Position numbers and translations under genes: made by a program. Shown piece by piece: positions 34,263-46,026 of a stretch of 64,000 bases of DNA; positions within the stretch are counted from its first letter, which is position 1; every line of letters starts with the position of its first letter. The notes under the pieces were generated by a model that saw only the letters and a program-made list of their open reading frames with translations, had not been told where the DNA came from and did no database searches. The stretch is from Cymbomonas tetramitiformis (taxonomy: Eukaryota; Chlorophyta; Pyramimonadophyceae; Pyramimonadales; Pyramimonadaceae): positions 1 through 64,000 of the forward strand of contig LGRX02035406.1 in the NCBI GenBank assembly GCA_001247695.2, given 5' to 3'.

Positions 34263-34923
34263 TAACATTCGACCACAGGCGAATTCCTAAAATTGCTCTA
34301 CGTAAGAATCGGAAAAACCGGAAAACACATTGAAACTCAGAAAACTTTTGCGCAACCATGAGACAACAAACTAAAAACATAACACACCCTGAGAATAGCA
34401 TTAGGGGCGTTACATCAAGTGATTTAGGGCGATGTAACGCTGTAACCATAAACCCGAAAAATGGACTATACAGATGCACGACTGGCTGCACAGCAGCAAC
34501 CCAAAGTGAGCGCCCCCACCAGACAATAGTAGCATTACCACCCACCCAGCTGCAACGGAATAACCACAACACCGCAACAAACCCAATACTGTAAGAACCC
34601 TAATGGTGGAAGATACTGAGCATGGCATAGGACCCAATATACCAAAAAGGGCGGTGAAAAACTTTAAGGAGAGACCTAAACAGGTCTGGAGGCAACATAC
34701 GCGAAATGTGAGGGCAGAAAGCCGACTTTCGACCACAAGCGTATTCCCAAAAACACTCTACGTTAAAATTGGAAAAACTGAAAAACGCACCGGAACAAAG
34801 CGAAACTTTTACGAAATGACGAGACAAGCTGCCAGAAACAAAACCCACCCTGAAAGAAATATTAAGTGCGGTACAGCGGACTGCCTGTGGTAATGTAACG
34901 CCGTAGCCGTAAACCCAACACAA
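34263..34923 (+). repeat. Two diverged copies of a ~461-bp unit before the LINE ORF
   Basis: CATTCGACCACAGGCGAATTCC (first 20 shared with changes) near 34,265 corresponds to CTTTCGACCACAAGCGTATTCC near 34,726, and similarity continues through CTCTACGT and the CACCCTGA stretch. The second copy merges with the start of the ORF at 34,924. Confidence 0.65.
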
Positions 34924-35217
34924 ATGTTGACAGCACCACATTGCACACAGGGAGCACGACGTGACAATGCCAGACCCCTGCAGAACGCCGCATTCGCACT
35001 AACCCCAATACTCACCATACTGATACTTACCATAGTACCAAGAAGGAAAACACTTGGTCACACAAGGAAAACAAACAGCATTGAGCGCAACAACATAACG
35101 CGTGAACGAAGAAACAGGAGGAAATGGACCAGGGCGAAGAACGCGGCAAAATGGAGGGCACAACCACCTCACGGCCAAAAGTTACTCAAAATAATTTACC
35201 GAAATGGTAAACCCATG

Positions 35218-37601
35218 GGTAGCACTTCATTTTTGTCGCATGATCTATTATTTTTGTCGCACCATGCGACACAACAATTATATTCTGGAGCGACAAAAGT
35301 GAGTACGGGACTCATTATTGTCGCAGTGCGACAAACCGTGAGTAGGGGGCTCATTATTGTCGCAGCGACAAAAAGGAGACTGATATTTACGGACAGAATA
35401 TTTACGGAAATTATACAGAAGATTATGGACTATAAACATAATATTACAGTTTACGGAAAAAACATATGCAAGCTAACTAACAATTGGTAGGAGAATGTGC
35501 TCACGTTAGCAAAGCATGCTCGATTGTCTAGTCTATATTCATTACATAACTATGCTTATACATCTTTACAATAAATGTGCAGTGCATACTATTTCGAATG
35601 TGAAGTCAGGTATGAACAAAACAAACCTGTAGACGATTGACTTCTAAAATCTAAAAGATAAGCAGGTTGCTGGGCACCGCAACATGCATTTCGCCAGCGA
35701 TAAAAGTAAAACTGAAATACCTGCACACAGCGAACGCTAAAACGTCAGAACGAAGTGATAAGATGTTGCAAACATCATGAAAACACGCAGGCATACAAAC
35801 ATTCGAAGACAATAAGCAAAATAGCTCAAACTACACTCTTCACAAATTACACACAGCAACATGCGTATCGCCAACGAGCATGAAATAGTTGAAATACCTG
35901 CACACGGTAAACGCAAACATGTCAGAAATAAGATGAACGACAAACCAACCGCAGACGCAACGAGAAACAGCACACACGCGAAACAGGCATTCAGGAATGC
36001 GAAACAGGCATTCAGGAATGCGGCGAAACAGGAAAAAGTGACCGGATATCCTGCAAAATTACAGAGAGCAAAGTCAGTGAGGGTGGTGGGACTCGAACCC
36101 ACGCTGCACAATCTGTGCAGATATCGCCCTCGAAAAAAAAACACCATATGAGAAACACGCGGAACGAACACAAAACAGGCGCTTGAAAACAAATAGCAAA
36201 TTCCTGAAGAATATCAGTCAGTGAGGGCTTGTAACAACAACAAATCCGTCGGGCAGCAGTACAGCCCGTCAGTCAGCCTCGCTACAAGAATGCCCTCTAC
36301 GAAGACAATCAAGGGGCGCCAGCAACCGAATGTTGCTGGCGGCATCGGACATAGCGCAACAACGAACGTGACTTCTAAAACAAGGAAACGCTACTCAGCA
36401 AGGATGATGGGATTTAACCGGGAAATAGTTAGTATGCGCGATACATGCAGCAGAACAAAAATGCGGGACACAGCAGGCAACGGTGTCAGGTGCGCCGCAA
36501 AATGAAAGCTTATAGAATTAACGTGTGAGTGAATATTTGATATATGAAATCAGCCAGCCGCGGCCCGCGTGGGTCCATGTCTGGATGAAGATAGCGGATG
36601 AAAATTCAGAATGAAAGTTGATGACAGTGTTTCGGGTCAACTGTGACACTGTAATGTTCGTCGCAAACCCATGCCATGTCAGCATGTCTGCCAGGTGAAT
36701 TTTTTTGTCGTGTCGCAAACCCATGCCATGTCAGCATGTTGCGAAAGTCTGGAACCTGTCGCATCGCATTTGTCGCGAGGGAGCCACACTTAAGGGCTTT
36801 TTGTGGTGCAGTTTTTTAATTTACCAATATATAAATCGAAACTGATCGCGTCGCTGATTGGCTTATCCATCGTCTGCAAACCATCTCGTTTTTGTCGTGT
36901 GATCCCTTTCCCTTGTCGTCCCATATTCATGGTGCCTATCTCAGGCGCTCGCACTTCTTATTGGCGGTTATGGGCGATCAGTCCAAAACATCTCATGTAA
37001 AACACCCTGAAATCTGTAGCACGTGCGCCTTCTATAATTATACAAAAAAAACGTGCTCCTTGTACGTGCACAGTCAGCTTATGGTATTTCGCGTGTGACC
37101 CATATTCATGGAGTTTATCTAATCTCATGGCTCCTCCGATTGGCGATCAGTCGGAAATCTCTTTTATACGCCATCTGAAATCTGTCGCGCTGATAACTTC
37201 TGCATGAATATCCATAATTCGATACTACGCCCAGGAATATTCTATGCGTCTCTGATTGGCGGCAATGCTCCACCGATTTGTATAACTCTCCTGCTTGCCA
37301 TCTTAAGGTGACCGGTGTGGACTGCAATATAATTATATATGGGCGGTTACTCCCGATCTGACAGGGAAATCACACTGTTTCCGTAAAAAAGGGCCCCAAA
37401 GGTGGACAGTTCTGGTAGTATCGTGTGCGTCGATGTCACTTTTTCCAGGAAAACCTGTTTCGCTCCTATAAGGGAAACGCAGGACCTTGCAGCTTTTTTT
37501 TGAAAAAGCTGCGAACCGTCGGTGTATAATGTTGAGTATAATCGGATCTGTTTGCGACACGACAAAAAAAATACACCTCGCGACACAAAAAAGGCGCTTC
37601 C
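35218..37601. mobile_element. MULE-like element E3
   Basis: The 9-bp target duplication AAACCCATG lies at 35,209-35,217 and 37,602-37,610. The left end GGTAGCACTTCATTTTTGTC and the right end (inward GGAAGCGCC...TTGTGTCGCGAGGTG) match the E1 and E2 ends, followed by TTGTCG-type repeats. 2384 bp, no transposase. It interrupts the LINE ORF without shifting it once a single duplication is counted. Confidence 0.85.
36077..36135 (-). repeat. tRNA-like module in E3
   Basis: On the minus strand, a hairpin CTGCACAGATTGTGCAG is followed by GTGGGTTCGAGTCCCAC and CACCCTCAC. This looks like the variable arm, T-arm and 3' acceptor strand of a leucine- or serine-type tRNA. The matching 5' strand is not found nearby, so it is not a complete tRNA. 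A GCCAGCAAC...GTTGCTGGCG stem follows at about 36,318-36,343, as with the modules in E1. Confidence 0.5.
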
Positions 37602-38468
37602 AAACCCATGTTCATTAGAACAAGGAACCCCGAATATGCAGTAACCGCAATACCAGCAGGCACCCCAACCAAGGGCAAGCCGCTGATGCGGCGGGTTGAG
37701 CAAAGAATGAGACAGAGAACCAGCTGCTGCAAGACGAACATGACAGGCGGGGGAAGCCAGGACCGCATGGGAACGTACCCACACAACACCACCACGAAAG
37801 GACTGTTCGAGAGGAAGGGCCGGCTGAACATGTTTCAAATGCAACATGCCCACTCACTATATGAGGATAACCCAATGCCCCCTCTGGTGGTAGCCTCAAT
37901 GAGGGAAACACTGAAACCAGGAAACAACAAAGAGCCGCACACCACGAAGGCATTACAGCTACTCGGGAACCTCCAGAGCTTCTGCATACCGGTATGCGAT
38001 GGCAAGCACTGGCGAGTAGTGCTGGCGGGACCAGACAAGGAAAACGACAAACTTAAGCTCTGGATATACGATTCCTTGAATGGTAAAACTAACGCAACGC
38101 TACGTAACACCAAAAGGCTTACGACAGAAATGACCAACTGGGCGGAACACCTCACTGGGAAACTATGCAGACAAGTAACTGTGGAACTAATGAACGTGGG
38201 CAACCAAAGCGCACAAGACCACTACAGTTGTGGAGTATGGGCCTTGATGGCCACCAAAGCATGGATGCACTTCCAGAAAACATGCCCAGAGGGACACTGG
38301 CCCACCCACTTCAATGAGGCAGTCAGCAAATGGGGAACCACCAACAGGGCAGCGGTCGATGCCTACAGAAAGTCGATACAACACCCAGTGAAGGAGAGGA
38401 TAACTGCCGCCGAGGGACAAAGGCAAACGCCGGGAGATAGTCAGCACGCGACAGGGACCTGGGAGCCA

Positions 38469-39783
38469 TGAACAAGGCTACAATTCAAGCAATTGCAATA
38501 TCTTTATGGCAGGAAAGATTGACCAGTAATTTAACAGGTTGAGCAACAGCTCCTCCAAATAGTTACTTCAAGTTAGAACAGCCTCCAAATGGGCAAAATT
38601 CAGGTCTTATACTTTCAAGGCGCGCAGTTCATATCTCTAATCGATCTGTCCCATGTCGGCTGGCATATCATCATCTGCCACCTATACAAATCCTAATCAG
38701 AGAATCTGCATTTGGACAATCCTAATCAAGACAGTTGATTTCATTGTCCCTTGCTGATCTTTGCCTTCTTCCTACGAGGAGCCACGTCAAGCACTTCTTC
38801 GTCATCACTGTCACTGCTTATGGTGCATTTCAATTGAGTTATATACTCATGTGTCCAACATCTCGGATATTTCCTAGGTTGCCTCTTCGTCTCTTCAGAC
38901 ACCCCAGCCTTATTCTCACCCATTGAAGTCAATCCAGTATCTGACCCATGGTTTCTTCGGTGGTACATGAACAGTCTCCACCACAGAGGCTGGGGCATCC
39001 TCAGATATGGCCTCAGACTTCTGCTCGGTGATAGGCTGATCCTCTGGCTGAACAGGTGAGGTCGGGGAGGTGCCCTTTGGCACCCAGATAAGTTCACCCT
39101 TATCATCCATGATCAATTGCAGTCCCAGTCTCTTCAACCTTCGAGCTTCAGCTTGTTCTTCAGCATCGTCAGCTACCAAGTCATCGAACTCGCTGACGTC
39201 ATCCTCGGTGTCATCATATTCGGGCGAGGCGGGCTCCCATTTCGGACTGGTAGTGTCCATGTCATATGTGACACCCGCGTCATCGTTGTCATCCGAACCT
39301 GGTAGCTTCTTCTTACTGTCAGTGACACCCGCGTCATCATTGTCATCAGAATCTAGTAACTTCTCCTTACTCCAGGACACAGCGCCTGTACCCGAATCGT
39401 CACTGTCCGTAGGCGCTGAGTGTACAGGCTTACGCCCCGTGTATGGAATTCCACGATATTCGTCATCGTCAATCACAATCGTCGGATTCCAGTGCCCAAC
39501 GCTGCTGATCGGTAATGAGAATGGCGCTACCGGCGCCTTCAATTGAGTGGCGTCTTCCAGAAACCAGCCGCCGCCCCTATTACGCTCCCAGCGTCGTAGC
39601 GCACCAGAAGGGTGGACGATAATATGCTGCCAGCTATAATCAAGTCCAGGCTTTCGCTCCCCATAGTACGAAGTCAATGGCTCGGGAGTCCCCTTCCGAG
39701 CCCATTGCCATCTCACTGCCCCAGTACGCATAAATACAATATGCCAATCGAATGGCTTGGCCGGGCTATTGTTCCCTGGCACA
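38469..39783 (-). mobile_element. 3' LTR of Ty3 copy C
   Basis: 1315 bp, TGTGCCAGGG...CCTTGTTCA on the minus strand. Nearly identical to 59,663-60,987 (1325 bp), with a few substitutions and short indels, so the insertion is fairly young. It contains most of a long ORF. Confidence 0.9.
38741..39731 (-). pseudogene. LTR-encoded ORF, 3' LTR copy
   Basis: Starts at the ATG of MRTGAVRWQWARKG; the frame is open from the very first bases of the LTR. The N-terminal third is Trp-rich (VRWQW, SWQHIIVHPSG, RRWERNRGGGWFLED). A middle acidic part has repeats of DSDDNDDAGVT and EDDVSEFDDLVADDAEE, and the C-terminus ends RRKKAKISKGQ, a nuclear-localisation-like basic tail. A 2-nt loss near 38,943, relative to the other LTR, shifts the last 60 codons. 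No family is recognised. It is conserved, with the same frame, in both LTRs. Function unknown. Confidence 0.6.
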
Positions 39784-39797
39784 ACTCCTCCCCTCTT
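39784..39797 (-). other. Polypurine tract of copy C
   Basis: Minus strand AAGAGGGGAGGAGT directly before the TGTGCCAGGG start of the 3' LTR. Confidence 0.75.
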
Positions 39798-39863
39798 AGC
39801 TTGTTAGTACAAAGAGATGATAACTCAGAGTCATTTGTACAGCAGCTAAGATCCAGACACAGA

Positions 39864-42800
39864 TCAGCCATGCGTATGGATGCGTGATATGCTTTTCTGA
39901 TCGAACAGTTGCTCGAAGAGTTGACGAAGCAATCCAGAGGGCAGAGGGTATACAGCAGTGGAGACTCCCGCTCCTTGTTGCCCCGGATGAGGTCCCAGTT
40001 GAGCAGTTTCCGGATGTGATCCCAGAGTCTGTTGGTGAAGACAAGGAGTATCCATCGTACAGTACCGTAGGTCCACTGGAGGAGGCGACTGCGTCCAGAT
40101 GCAAGTAGGCTTGCGGTAGCCAGTGCCATACATACAGTAAGAGCAATACAACGGGGTAGGTAACCGTCGAACTACGGGTCGAAATCGCAGCGCAAAGGGA
40201 AACCTGCCCATCGGATTTTCCATAAACCAATGCTTGGGTTTGAGAAAGTCAAAAATTTGGAGCGTTCGGCGTACACAGGCATCAGCCTGTCGCAGTTGTC
40301 GCACCCCAGTGGTCTTAGCCTGACTGTATTCGGTGCACGGTGGACTAGCCCAGATGACGTCAAAGTAACCAGGCGCGTAACGCTTGAAGTCCCAGTCCTG
40401 AACCTTCTCAGCGTAGGTAGGTTGCCAGCGAGGATCATGATCGACGGTGACCACAGTGCTCTTCGGATAACATGACAGGAAACTTCTCTCCACACTTCCT
40501 GTACCACTGAAAAGTACTAGTAGTCGCAACTCGCGTGTCGAGACCACAGAGTCCAGAAGAGCTAGATGCGTCACAAAGGCGTCAGAGGAGCGACAGTATT
40601 GTTCCCAAGGTAGGCAGTTGTCCAGAGAAGTGAGTTTCCCTTCATCAGAGGTGTCCAGGAAAGTTAGAGCTCTGGCGCGTTCCCGCCTTTGCTTCCGCTG
40701 CATTCTGACCTCCTGTAAGGCTTTTTCACGGGCTTGTCCTTCTCGTGATAGTCTCAGTTGTTCGAACTCCGTGAGCTGTTCGAGTTCACCCCCGTAGTTC
40801 AACGACTCACGGGTCTTCCAGGAGTCATGAGCATTAGAGTACCCAGTCCAGCGAACCAGAAATTCTTCTACTTCCTTGCCTCCTTTCATAGGTTTCACTC
40901 TTCGAGCCAGAATCTTAGACACATGGGTCTGGGATTGTCCATCCACGAGAACCTTGGCAGGAGTAGGTATTTGCCGACGCAGCGCAAAAGCTTCATCCGC
41001 GGTGCGGTATTCCTTGAGGCGATGCTGCGCAAAAACATCGTGGATACGCCATTTAGGGGGTAACTTGAGCCGATAAGCCACCGGAGCACCTCTGTCAATT
41101 TCGGGTAGCTCTCGCTGCTGGTCACTGAAGAACCTCTCGGTGATGGGTAAGGGCCCGTGCCAGCGAGGTCCCAGCTTCCTGAAGGATTCGCGGTTCATGA
41201 TATTTTCCGTGAGATGCTTGGCATCTACCCAGACCAAGTCTCCCAACTGAAAGGATTTGGCGGTGTGACGCTGGTCAAACTGATGTCGCTGGCGTTGCTG
41301 TGCCAGTTCTAGCTTAGTGCGGGCGTCCTCTAGTTGAGCCGCGAATTTACTAGCCATCTCGTGGGCAGTACCTTCTCCACCCTTACGCCTGGAGTGTTGT
41401 CCAGCAGCCGCTTGCAGGAACAAGTCCAGTTGCGACATAGGCGAGTGCCCCAAGACCAACTCAAACGGGGTAAAGCCGGTTACATCGCTCCGCGTATCGT
41501 TTATGGCGAACTCTACGTTAGCACACCACAAGTCCCAGTCCTCTGGATTGCTGCCTACGAAGGACCTTAGCATGTCTTCTACCACGCGGTTGGTATGTTC
41601 AGCTTGTCCGTCCGAACGAGGGTTGTAAGGCGTGGTGGAGGCCACTTTGGTTCCCATAAGTCTCATCAATTCCTTCCACATAGCATCCTGAAAACGAGGG
41701 TCGCGGTCAGAGACAATCTTCATAGGGGTGCCATGTAGTTTCCAGATGTGGTCGAAGTAGATTCGAGCTATAACCTCAGCGGAGCTGTCCTGGAAGTTCA
41801 ACGGGATGATGTGAACCATTTTGCTGAGCTTACACGTGAAAGTAGCAAATGCATCGTGATTCCGCGCCGTGACTGGCAGTCCAGTGACAAAGTCCACACT
41901 GACCACTTGCCATAGTCGCGTAGGAATAGTGTGGGGGTTCAGCAATCCATCCGGGTAGGAATTTCTCGGTCGCACCGCTTGACAGATAGTGCAAGATGAA
42001 ACCCAGCGTCCCACATCTTCCGCTGCCCCTTTCCACCAGAAGCGTCGCAGTACTCGTTCCAGAGTTTTGTCCCTGCCCGCGTGTCCAGCTGAAACAGATG
42101 CATGCGCCTCTTGCAGCACTACCTCGCGGAGTGGGGAATCTTCTCCCAGTACCAACTGATAGCGTCCAGCGCTCACCCTCCACAACACATCTCCCACTAC
42201 GCAGAAGTCACGAGTGCGTTGATGCGGAGCTTCTTGGATTTCCTTCCTTAAAGTCTGTAGGGGGCCAGGTCGCCCATATTCCGCTTGCAGCGCTTTGAGA
42301 AACTGGCCTCCTGATATCTGCTGATGCAGGTCTCGAACGCTGGCCGCTTCTCCAGTACGCACGATAGGAGGGGGGGAACTCGTCTTCCTTTCCCGCTTGA
42401 CACGCTGTCGAGCTGGCGGGGCGTACACCACTAGCAGGGGCCAAGGAAGGGCTCCATCCGGGGCAGCGAACATCTGCACAGGTTCTCCCTGAGCGTCATG
42501 GGTAGGAATAATGTACTCCACTCTCATTCCCGCAGATCTGAACAACTGCCGCCACTGGGGCATGCGAGACTGAAAGTCAGGAAGGACAAAGAGAGCTGAA
42601 GTATTCTCAGGGTCCAGACGCCATTCTTCCACATATCTCCTCAGTACGGCCTCGATGGTCAAATGGTTGGAGGAGAAGGGAGGATTGCACCAGACGTTCA
42701 ACCCTCGCCAGTTTTCCTTCAAGCAGTCCGTCCAGTAGCGATTGACCTGACGATTCTTTCCTCCCAAGTCGCAACAGGCGTCCACCTCGAAAGGTCCATA

Positions 42801-43240
42801 TTCTTGACTCAAGAAGTCGAACATGTCCGCACGGAACTTCCAGTCCTGTCGGTCGCTGGGCTCCAGGAGTCTGGTTGAGGCCTCGCTGCACTTCGGCGTT
42901 GCTGAGTAGTCAACAGGGGTCTTCCTGGAAGAAGGAGGCGAGGATGCTGTCAGTTTGCCAGAGCGCGTCTGAACTGCCAGGGTTGCTTCCTCGTACCCGG
43001 TTTCGGCCAGCTGCAGGGTATGTAGGGCGTCCATCCAGAGTTGAGGGGAGTCCATCCAGGTGAGAGTCCCACTGTACGCGAGGACTGGTTCAGGATCTTT
43101 GGTCTTGGCGCTGTTGGACTTGCGCTCCTTCAACTTGTTGGGATCTACCACTCCCAGGGGCGCGCGTCCTTGGCGAGACTCTGGCAGCGGTGTCCTCGAT
43201 GGGAGCGCGCCCAAGGAGTTTCGACAGGCACAGTCGCACA
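39864..43240 (-). pseudogene. Pol of copy C, second part: N6-MTase-like, integrase, chromodomain, C5-MTase
   Basis: One uninterrupted frame of about 1125 codons, broken off at its start by the copy B junction. Residues about 133-275 resemble phage-type N6-adenine methyltransferases: DRQDWKFRADMFDFL, FEVDACCD, WTDCLKENWRG and VWCNPPF. Then the HHCC zinc region (His381, His388, Cys418, Cys421) and the integrase core Asp451, Asp513, Glu549, with the expected 35 residues between the last two. A chromodomain lies at about 771-828 (FLVRWTGYSNAHDSWKT). Residues 907-1112 are a C5 cytosine methyltransferase: LFSGTGSVER, SPPCTEYSQAK (Cys969 catalytic), FMENP, and YRKPTCIWT. The domain could methylate the element's own DNA or local chromatin; that is inference. 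All key residues are present, but the frame has lost its start. Confidence 0.85.
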
Positions 43241-44415
43241 CCAACGTTGTTGCTGTTTTGGGCCTGGATTGCGGGCGTCAGAGTCAAGGTGTTGGTGGAT
43301 TCGGGAGCGTCCACCAATATTATCGCAAAGAGTACACTGCAGAAGCTCTCCGGCGTCAAGCCGGTGCGCCACGAGCAAGCCATGCGGGTTCGAGTGGCTG
43401 ACGGCACCACATATGATGCTAATTCCTGCATCAGGCCCAAGCTCCTTGCTGAGACGTCGAAGGGGTCTTACGGCCAGCAGGTTGAGCTTCGGGTAATGCC
43501 CCTCGACCTCAAGGTGGATGTCATCCTGGGAGGTCCTTGGCTGGCGAACCTTTCCCCGGTTACACTGGATTATAAGAACTGGGGTTCGGTCCGGTTCACC
43601 AAGGGCAGGGAAGAGGTCGTCATCACCGGCTGTTCGCCGGGGTCCCCGGACCCCAGTCGGTCCAAGGACACGGCAATGGCACTGGTACAGGGAGTCCTTT
43701 TGAGCCAACGTCGAGCTCGCCGGGACCTGCGGACCCTCCGAAACAGAGAGGAGCAAGCTTTCGTCGTCTACCTCGGCCCCGATGGGACTTTTGGCGCGTT
43801 GGCCTGCAACAAGGGGGGGGGAGACTCCGACGAAGATTCCCCCAACGATGTTGTAGCAGGCCTAGCGTCAGAACCCTCCTCCGGGTCCGAGGATAGTGAA
43901 GTCAGCGTGCGTCCCAGCGCAACGGTGCCGGACGGAGCAGAGGAGTCTGAGGGGCCGGGAGGGTTGGTCTCGGACAGCTCCGAGTCCGGCTACAGTGACG
44001 TGGAAGGAGCGTGTCATTTGCAGAGAGTAGGGGCGGTGGTCGAGGATATTAGGCCACAGGGATTTGCGAGTACGGTCGACGAGGCCGGGGATCATCCTGA
44101 CCCTCTCAGCGTTTTCGCTAGCAAACAGGAGGCGAACGGAGCATTTGCGTTGCTTCCGCCAGCGGTGCGTAGACAGGCGATAGAGGATCACGCGGCCGGG
44201 AAGCCACCCACCTGGCACGCTCAGGCAGCCGCGGCGCTCCGGCAGGGCCGGGGTCTGGTCGCGGAGCGACGACCCCGAGCACGGCGTAAGCGAGTGCGTT
44301 GGCGTGACCAGGTCGCAGCAGTCGGTGTGGCCCCTCCGCCGAGCAGCCGCCGGGACCAAAAGTCCCCACCGTCCCGAGCCCTCAGAGTCAGAAGTCGCGA
44401 GCCTCGGCACCAGTC
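43236..44415 (+). pseudogene. Aspartic protease region of copy B
   Basis: Retroviral-type protease that would cut the polyprotein. TLLLFWAWIAGVRVKVLVDS leads into the active-site DSGAS (about 43,298-43,312). ILGGPWL (about 43,525) and LDYKNWGSVRF follow, matching copy C. A long acidic linker comes next. The frame leaves this reading around 44,400 and the reverse transcriptase continues in another frame, whereas copy C has both in one frame, so a frameshift mutation is likely. Bases 43,190-43,235 probably belong to copy C. Confidence 0.8.
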
Positions 44416-46026
44416 GTGCCGCCAGACACTACCCCGCCGCCAGCTCCGCAGACCACAGACCCGCCGGTACCGGCCGTCCCGCCAGGCACTACCCCGCCGC
44501 CAGCCCCACAGACTGCTCAGGCCTCCCCGGAACCGCCGGAGGACGAGATAGACGAGACGGTGTCGCCGGAAATCTGGCAGCAGCTTAGGGACCTGGAAAA
44601 GGAGTTCGCAGATGTCATTTGCACAGAGCTGCCGGAATCAGTCCAGTCAAGGGAATTCAAGTCCGGCATCCGGCTCAGGCCAGATTGGAGTGGGAACGCC
44701 TTGCACCGGCGAGGGTACAAGTTGTCGCAGGAGGAGTTGCGGCAACTCCGGCAACAGCTAGATGAGCTCTTAGCCAAAGGGTACATACGACCCTCGGCCT
44801 CTCCGTGGGGCTGCCCCGTGCTGATGGTCCCCAAGCCGAGTAATCCCAAAGAGTTGCGTCTAGTCATTGACTACAGACAGATCAATGAGATCACAGTCAA
44901 GGATAAGTACCCCCTCCCAGATGTCCAGAGTCTCTTAGATGACCTACAAGGCGCTACCGTCTTCTCTACGATGGATGCCCTTTGGGGATTTTGGCAGGTT
45001 CCTATGAAAGCAGAGGACGTGGAGAAAACCGCAATGACTACGCACTTTGGAGCGTACGAGTGGTTGGTCATGCCTATGGGATTGTCAAACTCCCCAAGTA
45101 CCTGGCAAAGGATGATGCAACAGTACCTCGGGCACCTACCCTTTTGCAGAGTATTTGTAGATGACATCATGATTTTCTCGGCTGAGGTTCCGGGTAAGAG
45201 CGCCCATGAGGTACACCTCGACCACCTCCGCCAGGTCTTGGAGGCGTGTCGAAAGAATTCCGTCTACCTTAAAAAGTCGAAAGTCAAACTGTGCAAACGA
45301 TCAGTCCGGTTCCTAGGGCATGTGGTGGATCGGGATGGATGCCGCCCACAGCAGGATAAGGTTGCGTCGGTACGCGATTGGCCAGACCTAGAAACTGTCA
45401 CACACGTGCGACAGTTCCTGGGCATGTGTGGCTTCTACCGAAGGTACATTCAAAACTTCGCAGATATCGCGTACCCGTTGACCCGCCTCACCAAATCCGG
45501 CGTGGACTGGACCTGGGGCGAGAATGAAAAGGCAGCATTTAAACAGCTAAAAACTGCTTTGATCTCCTCCCCAGCCTTGGCCCTACCCGATCAAAAGGGC
45601 GCAGCAGACGGTTCCAGACCCTTCTTCGTACAGACAGATGCCAGTGGAGTAGCACTAGGGGGTGTACTCATGCAGGATCAGGGACGAGGCTTGCAGCCCT
45701 TGGCCTTTGAAAGCCGGCAGTTCTCCAGCGCAGAGCAGAACTATCACGCTGGGGAACGGGAGCTTTGTGCCATCCATCATTGCACCACGGTCACCTGGAG
45801 ACATTATCTGATTTTTACATCATTTAAGCTCATGGGAGACCATAAACCCCTTCAGTGGCTCTTCGCCCCAGCTAGGGAGCTCAGCCGACGTCAGGCTCGC
45901 TGGTACGAGGACTTGGTAGAAGTAGGAGTCCATCAGATGGAGCACGTGCCAGGGCGCTGTTTAGTAGTACCAGATGCGCAGTCCCGGCGACCAGACTATC
46001 AGGAATGTCAGCCAGAGAAGGGTTGA
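44416..46026 (+). CDS. Reverse transcriptase and RNase H of copy B
   Basis: An intact 536-codon frame. A Pro-rich start with a 60-bp duplication (PPDTTPPPAPQ and PPGTTPPPAPQ) leads into the reverse transcriptase: VLMVPKP, LVIDYRQIN, VMPMGLSNSPS and the catalytic FVDD (about codons 245-248). RNase H follows, with Asp in QTDAS (about 406), Glu in GERE (about 447) and Asp in GDHKPL (about 473). The stop TGA at 46,024-46,026 overlaps an ATG at 46,005 that opens the next frame, so the break between RNase H and integrase may be coupled re-initiation or a mutation. Part of a broken element, so not expected to act on its own. Confidence 0.85.
   Translation: MPPDTTPPPAPQTTDPPVPAVPPGTTPPPAPQTAQASPEPPEDEIDETVSPEIWQQLRDLEKEFADVICTELPESVQSREFKSGIRLRPDWSGNALHRRGYKLSQEELRQLRQQLDELLAKGYIRPSASPWGCPVLMVPKPSNPKELRLVIDYRQINEITVKDKYPLPDVQSLLDDLQGATVFSTMDALWGFWQVPMKAEDVEKTAMTTHFGAYEWLVMPMGLSNSPSTWQRMMQQYLGHLPFCRVFVDDIMIFSAEVPGKSAHEVHLDHLRQVLEACRKNSVYLKKSKVKLCKRSVRFLGHVVDRDGCRPQQDKVASVRDWPDLETVTHVRQFLGMCGFYRRYIQNFADIAYPLTRLTKSGVDWTWGENEKAAFKQLKTALISSPALALPDQKGAADGSRPFFVQTDASGVALGGVLMQDQGRGLQPLAFESRQFSSAEQNYHAGERELCAIHHCTTVTWRHYLIFTSFKLMGDHKPLQWLFAPARELSRRQARWYEDLVEVGVHQMEHVPGRCLVVPDAQSRRPDYQECQPEKG

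Larger units (their letters stand above)
34924..38468 (+). pseudogene. LINE-like ORF with Ulp1 (C48) protease domain, first two parts
   Basis: The reading frame runs 34,924-35,208, is interrupted by MULE E3, and resumes at 37,611 to 38,468, where Ty3 copy C interrupts it. Across E3 the frame is kept (RNGKPM|FIRTRNP). The 37.6-38.5 kb part has a C48 domain: His in GKHWRVVL (about 38,004), Asp in IYDSLNG (about 38,070), and Cys in YSCGVWAL (about 38,223). The region before it is Arg/Lys-rich. The third part (60,988-61,400) carries the start of an endonuclease domain. LINEs carrying cysteine proteases are known in green algae (Dualen/RandI); whether this belongs to them needs the missing reverse transcriptase. 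Confidence 0.65.

Noticed and set aside
36077..36135. Functional tRNA gene
   Set aside because: Only the 3' half can be matched; the 5' acceptor strand and D-arm are not found nearby.
39070..39546. Ser-rich plus-strand ORF in the LTR of copy C (and its twin at 60,266-60,751)
   Set aside because: Antisense to the acidic repeats of the LTR ORF; the sense frame has better composition and covers more of the LTR.
43145..43756. Minus-strand ORF opposite the protease of copy B
   Set aside because: Overlaps conserved protease coding on the other strand and has no recognisable features.
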